DNA of 5,631 nucleotides from Treponema sp. (lineage in GTDB: Bacteria; Spirochaetota; Spirochaetia; Treponematales; Breznakiellaceae), in contig JAITHH010000225.1 in assembly GCA_031280065.1 (NCBI GenBank), positions 1 through 5,631 on the forward strand, in the 5' to 3' direction. The notes under the pieces were generated by a model. That model was not told the DNA's origin, ran no database searches, and saw nothing but the letters and a program-made list of their open reading frames with translations. The first letter of the stretch is position 1, and each line of letters opens with the position of its first letter. Both the position numbers and the translations under genes were made by a program. Below are positions 1 through 4,738 of the stretch, piece after piece.

Positions 1-109
1 GCATTTGTAATGCAATTATTTTCTTAACAGCATTACTTTCAACATCATCTTTTATGTTTTCTTCTTCAAGAAAACTTTCAAATGTGCTTCCAATTGCGCT
101 ATTATTCAT
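1..109 (-). CDS. Partial HTH/XRE-type antitoxin-like protein, N-terminus only
   Basis: An open frame runs leftward from an ATG at 109-107 and leaves the window at base 1, so 36 codons are visible. A strong ribosome binding site, GGGGAGG (118-124), lies 8 bases before the ATG and fixes the start. The peptide opens MNNSAIGSTFESFLEEENI and continues with a helix-like stretch ending in KKIIALQM. From memory this matches the N-terminal arm of small (about 90-100 residue) XRE-family antitoxins and regulators, which begin IGSsfddFLeEEGi...A.krviA.Q and then carry a helix-turn-helix. That DNA-binding part lies outside the window, so the role is inferred. The stretch is very AT-rich compared with the GC-rich genes to its right, which suggests separate acquisition. 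It is probably cotranscribed with the 79-residue gene upstream; I saw no good promoter in the 72-base gap. It could also be an ordinary HTH regulator without a toxin. Confidence 0.6.
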   Translation of the reverse strand, partial: MNNSAIGSTFESFLEEENIKDDVESNAVKKIIALQM

Positions 110-137
110 TTTCTATGCCTCCCCGTAAACACGCTTC

Positions 138-155
138 CCGCCATCAACGCGGCGG
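138..155. other. Short inverted repeat between the two small minus-strand genes
   Basis: CCGCC (138-142) and GGCGG (151-155) flank an 8-base loop in the 72-base gap between the 79-residue gene and the antitoxin-like gene. Read leftward it is followed by a weakly T-rich stretch, so it might attenuate readthrough. The stem is only 5 bp and there is no real T-run. A regulatory role is a guess. Confidence 0.2.
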
Positions 156-181
156 AGCAAGCGCGTCAGTTTCGCGGACTT

Positions 182-421
182 TCAATACCATGCCTGAGTA
201 CATTCCAGGGGGATATTGTTTTTCTGTATCAGCTCCTCAACTTTTATTAAAGCCTTCTGCCCATAGAGCGCACGAGGGCTGTCTTCTTCCGCTTTCTTGA
301 GCAGTTTGCCTTCATGCTTTGGGATGTCAAAAAATACCTCCCCATACTCCCCCTTGCCCTCCGGCTGGTATTCATAAATCAGCCGCCCGGCGGAATACTC
401 TTTTAGTTTCAATATGTTCAT
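182..421 (-). CDS. Small conserved-looking hypothetical protein, 79 residues
   Basis: The frame starts at an ATG (421-419) preceded by a very strong ribosome binding site, AGGAGGAGG (429-437), 7 bases away, and ends at TGA (184-182). That signal and the non-repetitive composition argue for a real gene. The product is small, soluble and charged, with no signal peptide or membrane segment. The N-terminal half, starting MNILKLKEYSAGRLIYEYQP, looks like beta strands, with a Gly/Glu-rich turn GKGEYGEVFFD at residues 23-33. The C-terminal half is probably a helix (residues 51-68, rich in Ala, Lys, Glu), ending ECTQAWY. I do not recognise a named family. It lies just upstream of an antitoxin-like gene on the same strand, where a toxin would often sit, but I see no RelE/HigB-type signature, so no toxin activity is claimed. 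It is less GC-rich than the housekeeping genes of this window and richer than the antitoxin-like gene. Confidence 0.75.
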   Translation of the reverse strand: MNILKLKEYSAGRLIYEYQPEGKGEYGEVFFDIPKHEGKLLKKAEEDSPRALYGQKALIKVEELIQKNNIPLECTQAWY

Positions 422-484
422 GCTGCTGCCTCCTCCTGCCGGGCTGTTTCAGCGATTCCGGCTCCTCTGATTTACCCATAGTCC

Positions 485-513
485 GGTATACTGCGCTTTT
501 GACCAATGAGCAA
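485..513 (-). promoter_or_regulatory. Candidate sigma70-type promoter for the 79-residue gene
   Basis: On the minus strand, TTGCTC (513-508) is followed after exactly 17 bases by TATACC (490-485). This puts a start of transcription near 478 and gives a leader of roughly 57 bases before the ATG at 421. The -35 box matches the consensus at 3 of 6 positions and the -10 box at 4 of 6. The call rests on spacing, position and resemblance to the other two promoter candidates here. Confidence 0.4.
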
Positions 514-630
514 GCGGCAAGAAAAGGCAGCCGGCTTGTTCTACGGCGGAAAGCAGCCCAGAGGCGTCAGCCGCAGCAGCAGGCAGCGCCGCGAAAGCTG
601 GCTCACCCATCCGCAGCCATCGCCCCTCCC

Positions 631-659
631 TTGCGCAAGTGCCCTGCGCCCGCTATCAT
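631..659 (+). promoter_or_regulatory. Candidate sigma70-type promoter for the Rpn-family nuclease gene
   Basis: TTGCGC (631-636) and TATCAT (654-659) are separated by 17 bases. The -10 box matches TATAAT at 5 of 6 positions. Transcription would start near 666, directly before the Shine-Dalgarno AGGAG (667-671), so the mRNA leader would be only about 13 bases. The agreement of promoter, ribosome binding site and the ATG at 679 supports this start. The rest of 422-630 shows no gene I can support apart from the divergent minus-strand promoter and the minus-strand ribosome binding site. Confidence 0.5.
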
Positions 660-678
660 TAACGGCAGGAGAACCCCT

Positions 679-1401
679 ATGGGAGCCAATACCAAGTACA
701 AAGACAGCGTCTTTTCCCTCCTCTTCAGCAGCCCGGACATCCTGCGGGAGCTTTCCGGTGTCTCCCTTCCCCCGGATGTCCCCGTCGCCGTCAATACCCT
801 GCTCAATGTCCTGTTCATGGACCGCGTCAACGATATTTCCTTCGGTGGTAACACCGTTGCCGTCGGCGGCGTCCTGGTGATCCTCATCGAGCATCAAAGT
901 ACCATCAACCCCAACATGGCCCTGCGGATGTTCATGTACATCGCGCGGGTATACGAAAAAATCATCGGGGCCAAAAACCTGTACAGCGGTAAGCTGCTGC
1001 ACATTCCCCGCCCTGAGTTTTTCGTGCTGTACAACGGAACCGATCCGTACCCGGACGAGCAGACGCTCAAGCTGTCCTCGGCGTTTGAGGACGGGGCGTC
1101 TCTGGGGCTTTCGGGGCCGGACCGTCCCGCGCTGGAGCTAGAGGTGCGGGTAATCAACATCAACGCCGGACGGAATGAAGCGCTGGCCCGCAAATGCCGG
1201 ATTTTGGGAGAATACGCGGCGTTTGTGGCGAAGGTGCGGGAGTACGGGCGGGGGACGAAGGACAAAGAGTTTTTGGAAGAGAACGCGGCGGAGGTGTTTA
1301 CCATACTGATAACCGAATGGAACCTGGACAGCGCGAGGCAAGTCTGGGTTGAAGAGGGCCGGGAACAGGGAGCGTTGCCCCGGCCCGGTAATCTGTGCTA
1401 G
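679..1401 (+). CDS. Rpn-family (transposase_31-like) PD-(D/E)XK nuclease, 240 residues, probably shortened
   Basis: The frame is open further upstream to 319, but that extension is low-complexity and crosses the 79-residue gene. The ATG at 679 has AGGAG (667-671) 7 bases before it and a promoter candidate, and gives the typical family start MGANTKYKDSVFSLLFS. The family's nuclease core is clear: FMDRVNDISF with Asp52, then ILIEHQSTINPNMALRMFMY with Glu71 and Gln73, the D...ExQ signature. Further conserved blocks are RVYEKIIG (90-97), RPEFFVLYNGTDPYPDEQTLKLS (111-133) and RVININAGRNEALARKCR (157-174). Known members are nucleases (Escherichia coli RpnA-type) that promote RecA-independent recombination; some act in phage defence. 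Compared with remembered Treponema copies (about 270-310 residues), this one seems to lack a few residues after Glu25, has extra residues between Asp52 and Glu71, misses about 20 residues near 192, and stops soon after the first EEGRE unit of the usual C-terminal tail. It may be a degraded but still open copy. Its end overlaps the likely nadE promoter. Confidence 0.85.
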   Translation: MGANTKYKDSVFSLLFSSPDILRELSGVSLPPDVPVAVNTLLNVLFMDRVNDISFGGNTVAVGGVLVILIEHQSTINPNMALRMFMYIARVYEKIIGAKNLYSGKLLHIPRPEFFVLYNGTDPYPDEQTLKLSSAFEDGASLGLSGPDRPALELEVRVININAGRNEALARKCRILGEYAAFVAKVREYGRGTKDKEFLEENAAEVFTILITEWNLDSARQVWVEEGREQGALPRPGNLC

Positions 1402-1404
1402 ACT
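1375..1404 (+). promoter_or_regulatory. Candidate extended -10 promoter for nadE, inside the end of the nuclease gene
   Basis: TTGCCC (1375-1380) is followed after 18 bases by TAGACT (1399-1404), which is preceded by TGC (1396-1398) as in extended -10 promoters. Each box matches the consensus at 4 of 6 positions. Transcription would start around 1410-1412, at or just before the nadE ATG at 1413. This would give a leaderless or nearly leaderless mRNA, consistent with the lack of a Shine-Dalgarno sequence there. The call is inferred from sequence only. Confidence 0.4.
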
Positions 1405-1412
1405 TTGTCACC

Positions 1413-3068
1413 ATGCGTATCTCCATCGCTCAGATGAATTCCGCCATCGGCGCGTTTGACCAGAACCGGGAGCGGATACTGGACTTTGCCCGCCGGGCCC
1501 GCCAGGAGGGGGCGGAGCTGGTCCTCTTCCCGGAACTGGCCCTCTGCGGCTACCCCCCCATGGACCTCCTGGATCAGGACCGCTTTGTAGAACTGAACCA
1601 GAGAACCCTCCATATCCTTCAAAAGGAACTCCCCCCAGACATTGCCGCGGGCCTGGGCTATGTGGGACGGAACCCCAGTCCCGGGGGCAAGGCCCTGGTG
1701 AACGCCTACGGCTTCATCGTAAAGGGCGCGCTGGCCTTTGAGCAGATCAAGACCCTGCTGCCCACCTACGATGTCTTTGACGAGGCCCGGAATTTCGAGG
1801 CCGCCCAATCCTGGCCGGTATTTGAGTGGAAAGGGGCGCGTATCGGCGCGGCGATCTGCGAGGACGTATGGCGGGAGACCGCGGCCCCGGGAATCCGCTA
1901 TGTCAAAGACCCCGTGGGGGCCCTCCTGGATCAGGGCGTCGACATCCTCTGCGTACCCTCAGCCTCGCCCTATTACGCGGGGAAGTTCGCGGTCCGCAAG
2001 GCCCTGGCCGAGCGGATTGCCTTCCGGGGGAATGTGCCCCTGGTGTATATCAACGCGGTGGGGGCCAATGATTCCATCATCTTTGACGGGCGTTCCTTTA
2101 TCGTATCCCCTGATGGCTGCCTTATTGCCCGCGCTTTCCAGGAAGACCTGGTTACCTGGGATACCGGAGAACGCGGAAGGCTTGGCGGCGCATCTATTGC
2201 AAACGATGATGACGAGCTCGACACGCTTGAACAGGCCCTGGTGCTGGGAATACAGGAGTATATGAAGAAATGCGGCTTCAGCCGGGCGCATCTGGGGCTT
2301 TCAGGGGGGATCGATTCAGCCCTGGTGGCCTGCCTGGCCGTGCGGGCCATCGGGAAAGACCGGGTCGCCTGCTTCAGTATGCCCTCCCGCTTCTCCTCCC
2401 CGGGCTCCCTGGAGGATGCGGCGGCGCTGGCCGCGAACCTGGGCTGCGCCTACGACGTACTGCCCATTGAACCGGTCTATAGCGCCTTCCTGGGCTCCCT
2501 GGAGCAGGTTTTTGAAAACCGGCCCTTTGATCTGGCGGAAGAAAACCTCCAGGCCCGCATCCGGGGAACCCTGATGATGGCCTATTCCAACAAATTCGGG
2601 TCCATGCTCCTGGCCACGGGGAACAAAAGCGAGCTTGCCATGGGCTACTGCACCCTCTACGGCGACATGGCCGGGGCCCTGGCCCCCATCGGGGACCTCT
2701 TCAAAACCGAAGTCTTCGCCCTGTGCAGGCGGATCAACCGGCGGACCGCCGCGTCAGGCGGCCTCATCCCCCAGGCAACCCTGACCAAACCCCCCTCCGC
2801 GGAACTGCGGCCCAACCAGACCGACCAGGACAGCCTGCCCCCCTACGAAACCTTGGACGAAATCCTCAAGCTCTACCTCTTTGAAAACCTTTCCAAAGAT
2901 GAGATCGCCCGCCGGGGATGGGACGCGGCCCTGGCGGAGCAGATCATCAGAACCGCGGCCCGGGCGGAATTCAAGCGCCGTCAGGCCCCGCCGGTGCTCA
3001 AGGTCTCCCCCAGAGCCTTCGGCATGGGCCGGCGTATGCCCATTGCCCGCCATATCCACGAGCTTTAG
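1413..3068 (+). CDS. nadE: Glutamine-dependent NAD+ synthetase
   Basis: This 551-residue cytosolic enzyme carries out the last step of NAD+ synthesis: nicotinate adenine dinucleotide, ATP and glutamine give NAD+, AMP, pyrophosphate and glutamate. Residues 1 to about 270 form the nitrilase-fold glutaminase domain with all three catalytic residues: Glu41 (FPELALCGYPP), Lys113 (QIKTLLPTYDVFDE) and Cys149 (GAAICEDVW). Residues from about 275 form the synthetase domain, with the ATP-pyrophosphatase loop LSGGIDSA (296-303), ATGNKSELAMGYCTLYGDMAG (401-421), KPPSAELRPNQTDQDSLPPY (459-478) and the C-terminal RRQAPPVLKVSPRAFGMGRRMP. The length is normal for the two-domain type, so no separate ammonia source is needed. 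The frame also allows a GTG start at 1395, but the ATG at 1413 gives the usual family start MRISIAQMNSAIGAF. There is no clear Shine-Dalgarno site. The gene follows the nuclease by 11 bases and precedes the NFACT gene by 5 bases. Confidence 0.97.
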   Translation: MRISIAQMNSAIGAFDQNRERILDFARRARQEGAELVLFPELALCGYPPMDLLDQDRFVELNQRTLHILQKELPPDIAAGLGYVGRNPSPGGKALVNAYGFIVKGALAFEQIKTLLPTYDVFDEARNFEAAQSWPVFEWKGARIGAAICEDVWRETAAPGIRYVKDPVGALLDQGVDILCVPSASPYYAGKFAVRKALAERIAFRGNVPLVYINAVGANDSIIFDGRSFIVSPDGCLIARAFQEDLVTWDTGERGRLGGASIANDDDELDTLEQALVLGIQEYMKKCGFSRAHLGLSGGIDSALVACLAVRAIGKDRVACFSMPSRFSSPGSLEDAAALAANLGCAYDVLPIEPVYSAFLGSLEQVFENRPFDLAEENLQARIRGTLMMAYSNKFGSMLLATGNKSELAMGYCTLYGDMAGALAPIGDLFKTEVFALCRRINRRTAASGGLIPQATLTKPPSAELRPNQTDQDSLPPYETLDEILKLYLFENLSKDEIARRGWDAALAEQIIRTAARAEFKRRQAPPVLKVSPRAFGMGRRMPIARHIHEL

Positions 3069-3073
3069 CGGCC

Positions 3074-4525
3074 ATGTCGCTCAACTGGAAGGAAATCAAC
3101 CGCGTCCTCGAAGAATTAGACCTCCCCGGATCGCAGATTCAGAAGGCGTACCAGAGCGCCTACGATGTGCTCTGCCTCCAGGTCTACGGCCCGGTCCGGG
3201 GAGGAGACCTGGAGGGCGGGTTCCGCAGCCGACTGCTCCTCATCGCCCTTACCCCCGGGGCGTGCCGCCTCCATGAAACCTTCCGGGGAGCGGTCAAGGG
3301 CGGGCGGCCCCTGCGTTTCGCGGAATTCTGCAAGGCCCGTCTGGTCAACGGCCGCATCGAGGAGGCCGCGCAGTTGGGGGATAACCGCATCGTCCGCCTC
3401 GTTATCCGCCGGGACGGGGAGCGGCTCCGCATGTACATCCGGCTCTGGTCCAACGCGGCCAACGTGATTATCACCGATGAGCGGGGGGCGGTTCTGGACG
3501 CCATGCGGCGGAGCCCCCGGCGCGGCGAGATCAGCGGGGGGCGCTATGCGCCGGAGGAAACCCTGGACGGGCCCGGCGCGGCAAAGGAAGCTCTGCGGGA
3601 GTACACGATCCGGGAAATTCCCGGATCCGGCACTTTTAACCAGCGGATTGACGCCTGGTACGCCGAACACGGCGGGGCTTTGTCCCTGGAGGCGCTGCGG
3701 GAGCAGGCCCGGAAGACCTTCGGGGCGAGCCGGAGCCGTCTGGAGGCGTCTTTGGAGCGCCTGCGTGAAAAGGAAGCGGACTGCGGGGCCGCGGACCGGC
3801 TCAAGGAGTACGGAGACATCATCATGGCCAACCTGGGGATGATCCGGCCCGGTGACTCATGGCTTGAGGCGGATGATTTCTACCGCGGCGGAACGGCGCG
3901 GATCAAACTGGAGCCCCGCAAGAGCCCTGCTGCCCAGGCGGAGCGCTGCTATGAGCAGTACCGGAAGGCGAAGAGCGGGCTGGCCGGCATCCAGATGGAG
4001 ATAGCCGCAGGGGAAGCTGAACTGCGGCGGCTGGATCAGACCCTGGAACGGCTGCTGGCGGAAGAGAATCCCCTGGCGCTGCACCGGCTCCTCAAGACCA
4101 AGGGGCAGAAGCCCGCGTCTGCGGCGGACCGGAAGCGCCCCGGCCTGAGTTTCCGCCGCAGGGACTGGCTGCTCTTGGTCGGCAGGGACGCCGCGGAAAA
4201 CGACGCTTTGCTGCGTCATCAGGTCAAGGGGAACGATCTCTGGCTCCACGTGCGGGATTACGCGGGTTCCTATGTGTTCATCAAGCGGCGTCCGGGGAAG
4301 AGCGTACCCTTGGACATACTGCTGGATGCGGGGAATCTGGCCCTCTTCTATTCAAAGGGGCGGAACAACGGCGAGGGGGATCTGTTTTACACGCCGGTTA
4401 AGTACCTCCGCCGGGCCAAGGGGGGCCCCAAGGGGCTGGTCATCCCGACGCAGGAGAAGAATTTGCATATAAAATTGGAACCGGCCCGACTGCGGGAACT
4501 TGAAAGCTGCCGCATCGAAAAGTAA
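3074..4525 (+). CDS. rqcH: NFACT-family ribosome quality control protein (RqcH/Rqc2-like)
   Basis: The product has 483 residues and the NFACT layout. An NFACT-N domain (old name FbpA/fibronectin-binding) covers about 1-190. A helix-rich coiled-coil part follows (about 200-345), including YGDIIMANLGMIRPG (246-260) and LEPRKSPAAQAERCYEQYRKAK (279-300). An NFACT-R domain lies at about 362-470 with VGRDAAENDALLRHQV (369-384) and DLWLHVRDYAGSYVFIK (388-404). Relatives bind obstructed 50S subunits carrying peptidyl-tRNA and, in Bacillus subtilis RqcH, add alanine tails that mark the peptide for degradation. Older databases call them fibronectin-binding proteins, but no signal peptide is present here. 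The Asp-Arg motif of RqcH that is needed for tailing (Asp97-Arg98 in B. subtilis) appears as Asn104-Arg105 in the sequence GDNRIV, so tailing activity is uncertain. The protein is also shorter than the roughly 570 residues of B. subtilis RqcH. The ATG at 3074 lies 5 bases after the nadE stop with only a weak Shine-Dalgarno site, suggesting translational coupling. An in-frame upstream start at 2918 would only add a nadE shadow. Confidence 0.9.
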   Translation: MSLNWKEINRVLEELDLPGSQIQKAYQSAYDVLCLQVYGPVRGGDLEGGFRSRLLLIALTPGACRLHETFRGAVKGGRPLRFAEFCKARLVNGRIEEAAQLGDNRIVRLVIRRDGERLRMYIRLWSNAANVIITDERGAVLDAMRRSPRRGEISGGRYAPEETLDGPGAAKEALREYTIREIPGSGTFNQRIDAWYAEHGGALSLEALREQARKTFGASRSRLEASLERLREKEADCGAADRLKEYGDIIMANLGMIRPGDSWLEADDFYRGGTARIKLEPRKSPAAQAERCYEQYRKAKSGLAGIQMEIAAGEAELRRLDQTLERLLAEENPLALHRLLKTKGQKPASAADRKRPGLSFRRRDWLLLVGRDAAENDALLRHQVKGNDLWLHVRDYAGSYVFIKRRPGKSVPLDILLDAGNLALFYSKGRNNGEGDLFYTPVKYLRRAKGGPKGLVIPTQEKNLHIKLEPARLRELESCRIEK

Positions 4526-4569
4526 GAGCGAAGGGCCAGGCGAACGGGGGGACCGGGGGGCCCAAGGTA

Positions 4570-4585
4570 GGCCGCTTTCGCGGCC
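4570..4585. terminator. Perfect hairpin after the NFACT gene, possible bidirectional terminator
   Basis: GGCCGC (4570-4575) and GCGGCC (4580-4585) pair perfectly around the loop TTTC, 45 bases after the NFACT stop codon and between two converging genes. No T-run follows on either strand (AATTACAAG on plus), so it is not a classic intrinsic terminator. The position between convergent genes is the main support. Confidence 0.3.
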
Positions 4586-4636
4586 AATTACAAGACCCCG
4601 GCCGCGCCCTGCTCCGGCTAAAGCCTTCGCGCATAT

Positions 4637-4737
4637 GTGCTAATAGGGGGTATTACGTGCGCTACGCCATGCTGTGTTACTGGGTCAACGCCCTGCGGGC
4701 GCGTTTACTTTGCGGGGGCGCGGGGGCAGCGCCTCCG
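4637..4737. repeat. Possible dispersed extragenic repeat with an ORF-like plus-strand reading
   Basis: This stretch lies between converging genes and is rich in inverted repeats. On the plus strand it reads in frame from a GTG at 4657 as MRYAMLCYWVNALRARLLC followed by GGAGAAPPLYF, with AGGGGG upstream. The frame then runs on as a mere shadow of the esterase gene, so it is not a credible gene. The peptide reading feels familiar from many tiny hypothetical proteins in termite-gut Treponema genomes, which would suggest a dispersed repeat. That is memory only: a single copy is present in this window, so repeat status cannot be shown here. Confidence 0.3.
4687..4710 (+). terminator. Candidate intrinsic terminator of the nadE-NFACT transcript
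   Basis: CGCCC (4689-4693) pairs with GGGCG (4697-4701) around the loop TGC. AA before the left arm can extend the stem to TT (4704-4705) across a two-base bulge. The moderately T-rich TTTACTT (4704-4710) follows on the plus strand. The stem is short and the tail interrupted, and the distance from the NFACT stop codon (about 160 bases) is long. Confidence 0.3.
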
Positions 4738-4738
4738 C
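4720..4738. terminator. GC-rich hairpin at the stop codon of the esterase gene
   Basis: GCGGGGGC (4720-4727) and GCCTCCGC (4731-4738) form an 8-bp stem with one G-T wobble and a 3-base loop. On the minus strand it begins at the last base of the esterase stop codon, where a terminator could sit, but no T-run follows in that direction. On the plus strand it is followed by TATATTT, so it could equally stop transcription from the left. Confidence 0.3.

Noticed and set aside
82..300. Plus-strand 72-residue frame at the left edge
   Set aside because: It runs antisense to both small minus-strand genes, which have strong ribosome binding sites. The product is low-complexity and unlike any family I know.
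373..479. Minus-strand frame from an ATG at 479 (MGKSEEPES...), about 35 residues
   Set aside because: It overlaps the ribosome binding site and start of the 79-residue gene in another frame, and its ATG lies right at the predicted transcription start with no ribosome binding site. A leader peptide cannot be excluded but has no support.
319..678. N-terminal extension of the nuclease frame back to 319
   Set aside because: It overlaps the 79-residue gene on the other strand, is Pro/Arg/Ala-rich without family similarity, and the ATG at 679 has a ribosome binding site and a promoter.
541..1002. Minus-strand frame of 153 residues opposite the nuclease gene
   Set aside because: It is the antisense shadow of conserved nuclease codons (for example EHQSTINPN), with no ribosome binding site or recognisable domain.
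2918..3073. Upstream extension of the NFACT frame into nadE
   Set aside because: The added 52 residues are a frame-shifted reading of the conserved nadE C-terminus. The family start is at the ATG at 3074.
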